Source of the DNA: Occallatibacter sp.
GTDB taxonomy: Bacteria; Acidobacteriota; Terriglobia; Terriglobales; Acidobacteriaceae
Reading direction: 5' to 3'
Length of the DNA stretch: 33,614 nt
NCBI GenBank assembly: GCA_031296165.1
Contig: JARLGF010000157.1
Location: forward strand, 1-33,614
Shown here: positions 16,999 to 25,760 of the stretch, one piece after another
Layout: every line of letters begins with the position of its first letter
How positions within the stretch are numbered: the stretch's first letter is position 1
The notes under the pieces: model-generated
What the model was told of the DNA's origin: nothing
What the model saw: the letters and a program-made list of their open reading frames with translations, nothing else
Database searches by the model: none
Position numbers and translations under genes: made by a program

Positions 16999-17919
16999 TC
17001 AGCGGGAGCCGGTTTTAAGCCGCGCCCGTTCGCGCTGTAGTTCGCGATAGACATTGCTTTTGGATTGGCCCAGCTCTCGCGCCAGGCGCTTGAGGGCTTC
17101 TTTTTCGTCTGCGCCGGTTTCAGTCTGGATGCGGGCGAGGCGGATGGCAATTTTTTCGGGAGCAGCACCGGCGGATTGCGAATCGGAGTGGGAACTGGTT
17201 TGCGGCAGCGCCTCGACCAGCAGGGTGATCTCGCCGCGGACGCGGTCGCGGGCGGCCAGGTTCTGGCGGGCGGCAGCGACTGTGCCGCGCAGAAACTCCT
17301 CGTGGATTTTGGTGAGTTCGCGGGCCACGACGACGCGCAGTGCAGGCCCCCAGACAGCTTCAAGATCGGCCAGGGTTTCAAGAATCCGGTGCGGCGCCTC
17401 GTAAAAAACCAGGGTCTGCGCGACCTGGGATTTTGCGGCCTCTTCTGCCAGCGCTTCCAGTCGGCTGCGGCGTGCTCCGGCCTTTTCCGGCAGGAAACCA
17501 ATAAAGTGAAACTCGCCTGTGGGCAGGCCCGAGGCGACCAGCGCGCTGAGCGCGGCATTGGCGCCGGGAATGGGGATAACGGGGATGGCGGCGGCGATGG
17601 CTTCAGCGGTGAGCCAGGTTCCGGGGTCGCTGATGCCGGGCATTCCGGCGTCGGAGACAAGGGCGATGCGGCCGCCGGCCTTGAGCGCCTCAATGAGTTC
17701 GGCTGCACGCTGGTGCTCGTTGTGCAGATGACAGCTTACCGTGGGGGTGGTTATCTCAAAGTGGTTGAGAAGCTTTTGCGTCTGGCGTGTGTCTTCGCAG
17801 GCGATTCTGTCCGCTCGCCGGAGAACGTCGAGGGCGCGGAGGGTGATGTCGCCGAGGTTGCCGATGGGGGTGGCCACCAGGTAGAGGCCGGGTGCTAAGG
17901 CTTCCGGTTCTGCGGCCAT
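16999..17919 (-). CDS. rsmI: 16S rRNA (cytidine(1402)-2'-O)-methyltransferase
   Basis: GLYLVATPIGNLGDITLRALDVLRRADRIACEDTRQTQKLLNHF...ALVSDAGMPGISDPG. Confidence 0.95.
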   Translation of the reverse strand: MAAEPEALAPGLYLVATPIGNLGDITLRALDVLRRADRIACEDTRQTQKLLNHFEITTPTVSCHLHNEHQRAAELIEALKAGGRIALVSDAGMPGISDPGTWLTAEAIAAAIPVIPIPGANAALSALVASGLPTGEFHFIGFLPEKAGARRSRLEALAEEAAKSQVAQTLVFYEAPHRILETLADLEAVWGPALRVVVARELTKIHEEFLRGTVAAARQNLAARDRVRGEITLLVEALPQTSSHSDSQSAGAAPEKIAIRLARIQTETGADEKEALKRLARELGQSKSNVYRELQRERARLKTGSR

Positions 17920-17927
17920 TATAGTTG

Positions 17928-19037
17928 TCAGTCTCCGGCTTCTTCGCGTTCCAGGCGGCGCTGCTCGGCGAGCAGGGACATGGAACTCATCAGGTTCTGG
18001 ACGCTGACGATGCCGACGACTTTTCCGCTCTCGGTGACGGGAATGAGGGCGAGTCCGTGGCCGGCAGTGAGGCGGCGAATGGTGGTGCCGAGTGTGTCTT
18101 CAGGGCGTGCGACCTGGAAGGCGCGGTTCATGACGGACTGGACGTAGCCGTTGCCGTCGTTGCGCAGGGCGTCGACGATGCGCTGGCGGGAGACGATGCC
18201 GACCAGTTGTGGGCCGCGGACTACCGGGAAATCATCCTGCAGGGAGTGAACGCAGCGGTATAGCGCGTCGGCCAGCGTGTCAGAGGGCGAGAGGGTGGAG
18301 AAATCGGTGAGCATGACCTCGCGCATCTGCACTGTATCGACGACGGACTGGAAAAAGACTCCCTGATCCTCGACCTGCGCGCCAATCATGATGAAGAAGC
18401 CGGCGAAGATGAGCCATGGATTGTGGAGCAACATGCCGCCAACCATGGCCGCCATGGCCAATACCTGGCCCAGGCCGGTGGCTGCGCGACCGGTGGGAGC
18501 GAAACCATGCTTGCGGGCAAAACTGCCGCGGATCAGCCGGCCGCAGTCCAGCGGGTAGGCGGGCAGCACATGCAGCAGTCCCATGAATACCTGCATCCAA
18601 ACCAGGCTGCGCAGTAGATAGGCTGAGGTGATGTAGGGCTGGTCGAGGAGGCGTATGTTGCCGCTTGCGCCGAGGAAGGCAGCGGCCAGCATGAGAGCGG
18701 TTGCCCAGTTGGCCAGCGGTCCGGCGAGCGCCATGGCAAACTGGCCGCCGCCCTTGTTGGCGTTTTCCTGGCTGTCGGGATCGGCATAAGCAAACAAACC
18801 GCCGATGGGCAGGAGCAGAATGGCGCGGAGCTTGAGTCCGAGCCACGCCGCTACTAACAGGCGCGCTGTTTCCCGCACCACGACCGCCGCCACCACCGCG
18901 AAAAACAGGCCCAGGCCGCGCACCCAGCCGTCAGCAGCGCTGAGGCCGATGCAGACGATGGCGAGCACGGGGAAAAAGAGGTGGACGCGCATTTCTACGC
19001 CCATCCAACGGCCTAACGGGATTGACCAGCCTCGCAT
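17928..19037 (-). CDS. Site-2-protease-like membrane protein with C-terminal CBS pair; catalytic HExxH absent
   Basis: MRGWSIPLGRWMGVEMRVHLFFPVLA S2P-type start; LPAYPLDCGRLIRG second-motif remnant; two CBS repeats; VVVRETARLLVA where HExxH is expected. Confidence 0.82.
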   Translation of the reverse strand: MRGWSIPLGRWMGVEMRVHLFFPVLAIVCIGLSAADGWVRGLGLFFAVVAAVVVRETARLLVAAWLGLKLRAILLLPIGGLFAYADPDSQENANKGGGQFAMALAGPLANWATALMLAAAFLGASGNIRLLDQPYITSAYLLRSLVWMQVFMGLLHVLPAYPLDCGRLIRGSFARKHGFAPTGRAATGLGQVLAMAAMVGGMLLHNPWLIFAGFFIMIGAQVEDQGVFFQSVVDTVQMREVMLTDFSTLSPSDTLADALYRCVHSLQDDFPVVRGPQLVGIVSRQRIVDALRNDGNGYVQSVMNRAFQVARPEDTLGTTIRRLTAGHGLALIPVTESGKVVGIVSVQNLMSSMSLLAEQRRLEREEAGD

Positions 19038-19157
19038 CCCTCGATTGTAGTGCGTCCCACCCCATGGACAAGGACCTGTTCTTTTGCCAATGAAGTTGGC
19101 CCTTTGGCGGAGACGCCGGGTTCGGCGCGGGAAGCGCGTGGGATATGCTGGTGTGCG

Positions 19158-19727
19158 ATGCGCATCATTGCCGGCGAGTATCGATCCCGTACCCTGGAGG
19201 CCCCGCCGGGGTTGGCCACGCGGCCCACCAGCGATCGGCTACGCGAGACGCTTTTCAACGTGCTGGCTCCGCGGATCAGAGGCTCGGCCTTTCTGGATTT
19301 GTATGCCGGGTCGGGCGCGGTGGGCATGGAGGCGCTGAGCCGTGGAGCGGAGAGCGTGGTCTTTGTGGAGCGGGCTGAGCCGGCGTTGAAGGTGTTGCGC
19401 GGGAATCTGGCCAGGCTGGGGCTGACGGCGGGATTCCGGGTGCAGACGGGGAGCGTGGGAGCGTATCTGCGGAGACCTGCGGCGGAGGGATTTGATCTGG
19501 TGTTTCTGGATCCGCCTTATGACGCGGCCGAGGAGTACGCGGCGACGCTGGGGTTGCTGGGAAGGGGCGCGGAGGGTATGTTGGCTGTCGAGGCGCTGGT
19601 GATTGCCGAGCACCGGCGCAAGGAGCGGCTGGAAGTGCGCTATGGGAGTTTGGAACGGACGCGGCTGCTGGAACAGGGCGATGCGGCGCTGAGCTTTTAT
19701 GCCGTGCGGTTGAGGGAGCGGGTATAG
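19158..19727 (+). CDS. rsmD: 16S rRNA (guanine(966)-N(2))-methyltransferase
   Basis: MRIIAGEYRSRTLEAPPGLATRPTSDRLRETLFNVLAPRI...FLDLYAGSGAVGMEALSRGA...LVFLDPPY. Confidence 0.94.
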   Translation: MRIIAGEYRSRTLEAPPGLATRPTSDRLRETLFNVLAPRIRGSAFLDLYAGSGAVGMEALSRGAESVVFVERAEPALKVLRGNLARLGLTAGFRVQTGSVGAYLRRPAAEGFDLVFLDPPYDAAEEYAATLGLLGRGAEGMLAVEALVIAEHRRKERLEVRYGSLERTRLLEQGDAALSFYAVRLRERV

Positions 19728-19737
19728 GTTGTGGATT

Positions 19738-19769
19738 CCCAGGTCCCAAAATCGGGACCTGGGGCACCC
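19738..19769. repeat. Dispersed hairpin repeat copy 1
   Basis: CCCAGGTCCC-aaaatc-GGGACCTGGG-GCACCC. Confidence 0.8.
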
Positions 19770-19820
19770 GCAGGGCGTGGATTGTTTCGATTTGTACAGG
19801 TGGATGCGAGGGTGAACGGG

Positions 19821-20936
19821 ATGAGAATGCGGGGAAGATGGGTACTGGCTGCGTTGGTGCTTTGCGCTGCGGCCTTACAGGCGCAGACGCTTGCGTCGTG
19901 GGAGATTGGGCCGTTTACGCGGCCGGCAGCGGGCAACCCGGTGATTCAGCCCAGGGCGGAGTCGGTGTTTAACGACCCGCTGGCCCATGCGCCTTCTCAC
20001 TGGGAGGCGCTGCATACGTTCAATCCTGCGGCGATTGTGCGCAATGGCAAGGTGTACGTGCTGTACCGTGCGGAGGACGACTCCGGGGCGATGGCGATTG
20101 GCGGGCACACGTCGCGGCTGGGGTTGGCGGAGAGCAGCGACGGCGTGCATTTTACGCGGCGGGCCGAGCCGGTTTTTTATCCGGCGAAAGACGCGCAGGA
20201 AGCGCGGGAATGGCCCGGGGGCGTGGAAGACCCGCGGCTGGTGGAGGCGGCGAACGGCATGTATGTGCTGACCTATACGCAGTGGAACCGGAAGACGTAT
20301 TCGGTGGGGATTGCGACGTCGCGGGACCTGATGCACTGGACCAAGCACGGGACGGCCTTCGAGACGGCGGCGGGTGGCAAGTATGCGGGTCTGATGTACA
20401 AGTCGGCGGGGATTGTGACGCGGCTGGACCGGGCGAAGGGACGGCTGATTGCGGCGAAGATCGACGGGAAATACTGGATGTACTGGGGCGAAGTTACGAT
20501 CCGGCTGGCGACTTCGACGGACCTGATTCACTGGACGCCGGTGGAGGATGCGACGGGCGCGCCGCTGGTGCTGCTGAGCCAGAGAGCGGGACACTTCGAC
20601 AGCTCTTTTCCGGAGACCGGGCCGCCGCCGGTGCTGACGAGCGCGGGGATTGTGGTGCTCTACAACGGGAAAAATGCGGCGGAGGGCGGTGATCCGGAGT
20701 TGGGGCCGAATGCCTATGCGGATGGGGAGGCGCTGTTCGACGCGAAGGAGCCGGTGAAGATGCTGGCGCGGGCGGAGAAGCCCATGTTCAAGCCGGAGTT
20801 GCCGTATGAGAAGACGGGGCAGTATGCGGCGGGGACTACCTTTGCCGAGGGGCTGGTGGTGTTTCACGGGCAGTGGCTGATGTATTACGGGTGCGCGGAT
20901 TCGCTGGTGTCGGTGGCGATGGCGACGGAAAAATAG
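19821..20936 (+). CDS. Secreted glycosidase/phosphorylase, GH130-like
   Basis: Signal peptide, then FNPAAIVRNGKVYVLYRAEDDSG...SRLGLAESSDGVHFTR...GGVEDPRLVEAANGMYVLTYT five-bladed propeller signatures. Confidence 0.85.
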   Translation: MRMRGRWVLAALVLCAAALQAQTLASWEIGPFTRPAAGNPVIQPRAESVFNDPLAHAPSHWEALHTFNPAAIVRNGKVYVLYRAEDDSGAMAIGGHTSRLGLAESSDGVHFTRRAEPVFYPAKDAQEAREWPGGVEDPRLVEAANGMYVLTYTQWNRKTYSVGIATSRDLMHWTKHGTAFETAAGGKYAGLMYKSAGIVTRLDRAKGRLIAAKIDGKYWMYWGEVTIRLATSTDLIHWTPVEDATGAPLVLLSQRAGHFDSSFPETGPPPVLTSAGIVVLYNGKNAAEGGDPELGPNAYADGEALFDAKEPVKMLARAEKPMFKPELPYEKTGQYAAGTTFAEGLVVFHGQWLMYYGCADSLVSVAMATEK

Positions 20937-20990
20937 CGGAGTTAGCGGAACTAGCGTTGTTTGCGGAGTTTGCGGGGGAGTTGGCTGTTT

Positions 20991-21022
20991 CCCAGGTCTC
21001 AAAGGCGAGACCTGGGGCACCC
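20991..21022. repeat. Dispersed hairpin repeat copy 2
   Basis: CCCAGGTCTC-aaaggc-GAGACCTGGG-GCACCC. Confidence 0.8.
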
Positions 21023-21089
21023 GGCCACTTTTCTCTTGCATCCCCGATGGACCGGGCGGGGGCTGGCAATCTACGAAATAATAGAATTG

Positions 21090-22430
21090 ATGCAAACAAC
21101 GAAGGATCATCTGGATGCCATTGGGTTCGATTTCGGTACTACCAATAGTTCAGTCGCGTTTTTGAATGAAAAGTCCGAGGTACAGCTTGCCCGGTTCCCG
21201 TCGTTTGGAACTGAGGTAGAATCCTTTCGGTCGGTTCTTTATCTTGAACAAGCGAAGACCGGAAACGGTCCCCGCAAGGTGCATGGCCTCACCGGCCCGG
21301 CCGCCATCGAGCGCTATCTTGAGGCGGAGGAAAAGGGCCGGCTCATCCAGTCACTCAAGTCTCACCTTTCCAGCCGCTCGCTGACCGGGACGGAAGTCTT
21401 TGGCCGCCGCTACAAGTTGGAAGACCTGATTGCCTGTATGCTGGGCGACTTGCGCAAACATGCGGCAAAGCAATTTGAAAAGCCTGTTCGCTATGCCATG
21501 GTGGGGCGGCCGGTTCGCTTTGTAGGCTCGGAGTCGGCGGAAGATGACGAGTTTGCGGTTTCGCGGCTGCGTGAGGCGTTTGCGGCAGCGGGTTTTGAGC
21601 GTGTGGATTTTGAAATGGAGCCGGTGGCGGCCGCCTGCGCCTATGAGGCTACGCTGGATCACGACGAGCTGATCCTGATTGGCGACTTTGGCGGCGGCAC
21701 CAGCGACTTTTCACTGCTGCGCGTGGGGCCAGGCGTGCGCCGCCGCGGACGCATACCGGAGGACCTGCTGGGCAACAGCGGAGTGGGGCTGGCGGGAGAC
21801 GCGTTCGACGCCCGCATCATTCGCAAACTGGTTTCGCCGGCGCTGGGATCGAACTCCGAGGCGCGGTCGCTGAATAAGGTGCTTCCGGCGGTGCCGGCGT
21901 GGATTTACGCGAACCTGGAACGGTGGCACTATCTGTCATTTCTGCGCACCAACAACGTGCGCGAGATTCTGAAGAGCGCGCGGATTCGAGCGCTGGAACC
22001 GGAAAAGATTCAGGCGTTGATTACGCTGATTGAAGAAGACCTGGGGTTCCAGCTTCACCAGGCGGTGCAGCAGGTGAAGTATGAGTTGTCGCGCAGCCAG
22101 AGCGCCGAGTTTCGCTTTTGCGACGGCACCCCCGCGTATTCCAGCATTGACCTGCGCATACCGGTCACGCGCCGGGAATTTGAATCCTGGATCGCGAACG
22201 ATTTGCAGGCGATTGAGAAGTCGATTGACGGACTGCTGAAAAGCTCCGGCATCGATCGGCGCGCGGTGGACCGCGTCTTCCTCACCGGCGGAAGCTCCTT
22301 TGTGCCCGCGGTGCGCAGCATCTTTGAGACGCGCTTCGGCAAAGAACGCATTCGCAGCGGGAATGAGTTTACTTCCGTGGCCCACGGGCTTGCCTTGCGG
22401 GCGGCGGAGAAATTGCGCGAGGTTTCGTAG
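21090..22430 (+). CDS. Hsp70 family protein (YegD-like)
   Basis: GFDFGTTNSSVAFLNE...LIGDFGGGTSDFSLLRV...FLTGGSSFVPAVRSIF; lacks a long substrate-binding C-terminus. Confidence 0.9.
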   Translation: MQTTKDHLDAIGFDFGTTNSSVAFLNEKSEVQLARFPSFGTEVESFRSVLYLEQAKTGNGPRKVHGLTGPAAIERYLEAEEKGRLIQSLKSHLSSRSLTGTEVFGRRYKLEDLIACMLGDLRKHAAKQFEKPVRYAMVGRPVRFVGSESAEDDEFAVSRLREAFAAAGFERVDFEMEPVAAACAYEATLDHDELILIGDFGGGTSDFSLLRVGPGVRRRGRIPEDLLGNSGVGLAGDAFDARIIRKLVSPALGSNSEARSLNKVLPAVPAWIYANLERWHYLSFLRTNNVREILKSARIRALEPEKIQALITLIEEDLGFQLHQAVQQVKYELSRSQSAEFRFCDGTPAYSSIDLRIPVTRREFESWIANDLQAIEKSIDGLLKSSGIDRRAVDRVFLTGGSSFVPAVRSIFETRFGKERIRSGNEFTSVAHGLALRAAEKLREVS

Positions 22431-22681
22431 CAGGAGATGTAGGGGACTGGATGAGAGTCTGCGGGATTGTTGGTCAAACGGTAACTTCCGATTTGCCGGT
22501 CACCCGACCATAAGCTCTGGACACTCTGTGTCTAAGCTGAGTACCAGCCGGTGACACTCATCACGGGGTTTCGGGCATTCAGACTGTACACATTATTCTG
22601 GAGCTGCGGACCTCGTTTCCGTCATTGCCTGACCGTCTTGCGTGAAGCGCAAGTGTCAGCAGTCGAGGGAGGACGATACAC

Positions 22682-23461
22682 ATGAAGACCGTCACCGCTT
22701 TTGTCGGCAGTGCGCGCAAGAGGGGCCTCACCTACATTGCTGCGCGCCAGTTTCTTGACAGCTTGGAGTCGTTCGGCGACGTCAACGGTGAGATCGTCTT
22801 CCTGAGCGAGTACAACGTTGGCGTGTGTCGCGGCTGCAAAGCATGTTTCCTGCGAGGGGAGGAGCGCTGCCCGCTCAAGGACGACCGGGACGTGCTCATC
22901 GAAAAAATCATGGCTTCCGATGGGGTCGTCTTTGCTTCCCCTAACTACTCGTTTCAGGTTTCCGCAATCATGAAGACGTTCCTCGATAGGCTCGGCTTCG
23001 TGTTCCACCGTCCGCGATTCCACGGTAAGACCTTCACGGGCATCGTCGCCCAGGGAATCTACGGCGGCGGCAAGGTAGTGAAGTATTTCGACTTTGTGGG
23101 AGGCGGTCTGGGCTTCAACGTTGTGAAAGGTAGCTGTGTCACGGCGCTCGAACCGATGGTGGAGAAGGACCGGCGGAAGATGTATCAGACTATCGTCAGG
23201 CAGAGCAAGCGGTTTCACGCGCAACTCTTTAGGCCAACCCATCCTGAACCGTCGACCTTCCAGCTCATGGCGTTCAGAATGAGCCGCACGAGCATGAAGC
23301 TCACGCTAGGCGACGACAATCGAGACTACACGTACTACCGCGATCACGGTTGGTTTGACTCAGGCTATTACTACCCAGCCAAACTTGGCCCGTTCAAAAG
23401 AGCTGTAGGTGCAATTTTTGACTGTGTGGCAGCCCGCATGTTTAAGCCAACGGGTGCGTAG
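22682..23461 (+). CDS. Flavodoxin-fold NAD(P)H-dependent oxidoreductase
   Basis: TVTAFVGSARKRGLTYIAARQFLDSL...GVCRGCKACFLRGEERCPLKDDRDVLIEKIMASDGVVFASPNYSFQVSAIMKTFLDRLG. Confidence 0.88.
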   Translation: MKTVTAFVGSARKRGLTYIAARQFLDSLESFGDVNGEIVFLSEYNVGVCRGCKACFLRGEERCPLKDDRDVLIEKIMASDGVVFASPNYSFQVSAIMKTFLDRLGFVFHRPRFHGKTFTGIVAQGIYGGGKVVKYFDFVGGGLGFNVVKGSCVTALEPMVEKDRRKMYQTIVRQSKRFHAQLFRPTHPEPSTFQLMAFRMSRTSMKLTLGDDNRDYTYYRDHGWFDSGYYYPAKLGPFKRAVGAIFDCVAARMFKPTGA

Positions 23462-23576
23462 GCAGCTTTACTGCAAACTTGGGAGCGGGGGTTCCGGGCC
23501 TGTCGTCGTCTATTCGGAAGTTACTGCTTCATGGTTCATCCGGCGATGAGGGCAAAGGCCGAGACCATGTGGCTCC

Positions 23577-25676
23577 CTAGGTTTTGCATTGGGGGAAGGC
23601 GGTGATGCGGAGCTTGGCGGCAGCGTAGGGGATGAGGGTGATGGTTTCCTCGGGCTCATCGGTGGCGACGGGGCTGGGCGGCAAGGGATTGGTTGCGCCA
23701 TCGACGGCGCGCCAGGCGTCGAGCTTGCGGGCTTTGACGGTGAGACGGACCGGGGCGTGGCGGCGCGAGAACGGGGCCGGGCCGACGGCGGTTTCAGCGA
23801 CGGCGATGGACTTGGCGGGTGAGGCAGGGTCGAGCTGGAGCGCATAGTTCCACGGGGTGGTGGGAAAGACCTGCCAGTCGGCAGTCATGCCTCGCTGGCG
23901 GAGCTTGACCCAGCTTTCACCTATTCCATACGAGAAGACAAGCGGGCCGCGTTCGACGGCGACGGAGTTGTGGAACCAGCGGGAGATGCGGGGCTGCATG
24001 GGAAAGATGAGCTCGACGCGGTCGCCTGCTGTCCAGATGCGGTGGATGCGGGCGAAGGTGCCGGCGGCGGGTTGGGGCTGGGGATGGCCGTTGACCGAGA
24101 GGGTTGCGCCGCTGGCCCAAGCGGGGATGCGGAGCTGCAAGGGGAAACGCAGCGGGCCGGCCGGGTTGATGGTGAGATGGACGGCTCCGTGGAAGGGATA
24201 ATTGGTCTCTTCGACGATGTGGACGGGCGTGCCGTTGAGAAGGGTGCGCAGTTCGCAGGGGGCGTAGGCGGCGGCGACGAGGCCGTCGGGTTGCGATGCG
24301 CTGGTTTCATGCGCGTCTGATTTCGCTGGGCTGGTTTCTGATGGGCCTGAGAGCAGAAAGAGGCTGGCGGCGAACTTGGGCCAGCCCTGGTGGAAGTTGG
24401 CCGTGCAGCAGCCGAAGTTGGGCTCTAGGCCGTAGAGATTGGATTCCGGGCCGTCGCTGACCCAGGGCTTGCGATGGAGGCTGCACTCAACCTGGTTGGG
24501 CTCCTGGTTGTATTGGTGCGCCCACATGTCGTCGGTGAGGGTGCCGGGCAGGGCGTTGAAGGCGAGACGTTCGAGGCGGTCGCCGAGGGATGGGTCCCCG
24601 GTGATGGCGAGGGAGCGCTCCAGCGAAAACATATATTCGACGACGGTGCAGAGCTCGGAGCCCTGGGTGGGATCGGGTCCGGCGAGATGTTCGTCGCAGG
24701 AGAACATGCCGTTGGGCAGGCCGTGGTACTTGTCCAGCTCGGCGATCATTTTGAGAACAGCAGCCCGGTCGGAGGGGGAGCCGGAGACCAGAGACCAGAC
24801 GGGGCCGGTCTTGATGGCCTGGCCATTGTTGACGCCGTGGGTGGCGAGGGCGAGATCCTTGAGGCCATTGCCCTCGGCGAGTTTCAAATATTCGGAGGTG
24901 ACGCGTTGGGTGTACTGGAAGTTGTCGAACTCGGCGATCCAGTCATAACCCTGCTGGTGGAGGAGACGCGCGAGGTCCAGGAGATATGCGGAGCCGGTGC
25001 GGTTGTAGAGCCAGACGACGCTAAGCGCGGCGTCCTGCCAGCGGAACTTGCCCCAGTCGCGCAGGGGACGGTTGGGCAGTTCGGCGAGCTGATAGCGGAA
25101 ATACTTGTCCATGAACGGAAGCACGCGCGGGTCGGCGGTGGCTTCGTGATATTGGGTGAGGGCCTTGAGAATGACTATGCGCGGCCACCAGTCGTTGTTG
25201 GTGGAGGGGCCGATCATGCCGTTGGGAGCCTGGTGGGTGAGGGTCCACTCGACGTATTTTTGCGCCTTGGCTTTGAGGCGCGGGTCGTCAAGCAGATACG
25301 CAAGGGGCAGCAGGCCGTCGAGGTAGTAAGGGCCGCGCTCCCAGGATTCGCCGGTGCCGCCAAGCCAGCCGCTGTTGGGACCGACATCCGGCCAGGTTTC
25401 GTCGAGGTGGCCGCTGAGTCCGTTGGCCTGAGTTTGAAGCTGGCCCCGGAGCCAGCCGGCGGGTCGGATGGAGCCGAGAGGCAAGGAGAAAAAAGCGCCG
25501 GGGTTGAGTGGGGCGCGATCCTTGACCGGGGGCGCGGCTGCCGATGAGGTGGCGGAGGCTGGATTTCCGGAGGCGAACAGGAGCCGGCCGGCGGGGAGGG
25601 TGGAGGCGAGGCCCAGGAGGCTGCACTGCCGGATGAATCGGCGGCGGGCGGGAGAGATGGAAGAGTTGGAAGGCAC
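23577..25676 (-). CDS. GH127-type beta-L-arabinofuranosidase-like protein (DUF1680), Tat-type signal
   Basis: RRRFIRQCSLLGLAS signal; GYLDDRPGWD-like ETWPDVGPNSGWLGGTGESWERGPYYLDGLLPLAYLLDD; AGGAG RBS supports GTG at 25676 (ORF extends to 25748). Confidence 0.85.
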   Translation of the reverse strand: MPSNSSISPARRRFIRQCSLLGLASTLPAGRLLFASGNPASATSSAAAPPVKDRAPLNPGAFFSLPLGSIRPAGWLRGQLQTQANGLSGHLDETWPDVGPNSGWLGGTGESWERGPYYLDGLLPLAYLLDDPRLKAKAQKYVEWTLTHQAPNGMIGPSTNNDWWPRIVILKALTQYHEATADPRVLPFMDKYFRYQLAELPNRPLRDWGKFRWQDAALSVVWLYNRTGSAYLLDLARLLHQQGYDWIAEFDNFQYTQRVTSEYLKLAEGNGLKDLALATHGVNNGQAIKTGPVWSLVSGSPSDRAAVLKMIAELDKYHGLPNGMFSCDEHLAGPDPTQGSELCTVVEYMFSLERSLAITGDPSLGDRLERLAFNALPGTLTDDMWAHQYNQEPNQVECSLHRKPWVSDGPESNLYGLEPNFGCCTANFHQGWPKFAASLFLLSGPSETSPAKSDAHETSASQPDGLVAAAYAPCELRTLLNGTPVHIVEETNYPFHGAVHLTINPAGPLRFPLQLRIPAWASGATLSVNGHPQPQPAAGTFARIHRIWTAGDRVELIFPMQPRISRWFHNSVAVERGPLVFSYGIGESWVKLRQRGMTADWQVFPTTPWNYALQLDPASPAKSIAVAETAVGPAPFSRRHAPVRLTVKARKLDAWRAVDGATNPLPPSPVATDEPEETITLIPYAAAKLRITAFPQCKT

Positions 25677-25760
25677 GGTCAGCTCCTGTACGAAGACAGC
25701 CAACATCATAGCGAACGGAGATGGGCACAGAGCCGACGGATGGGGCAATCGCGGTGTAGA

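Noticed and set aside
19875-21110. 411-aa minus-strand ORF
   Set aside because: Antisense to the GH130-like gene; Arg/His/Pro-rich composition.
24474-25547. 357-aa plus-strand ORF
   Set aside because: Antisense to the GH127 gene with no independent start signals.
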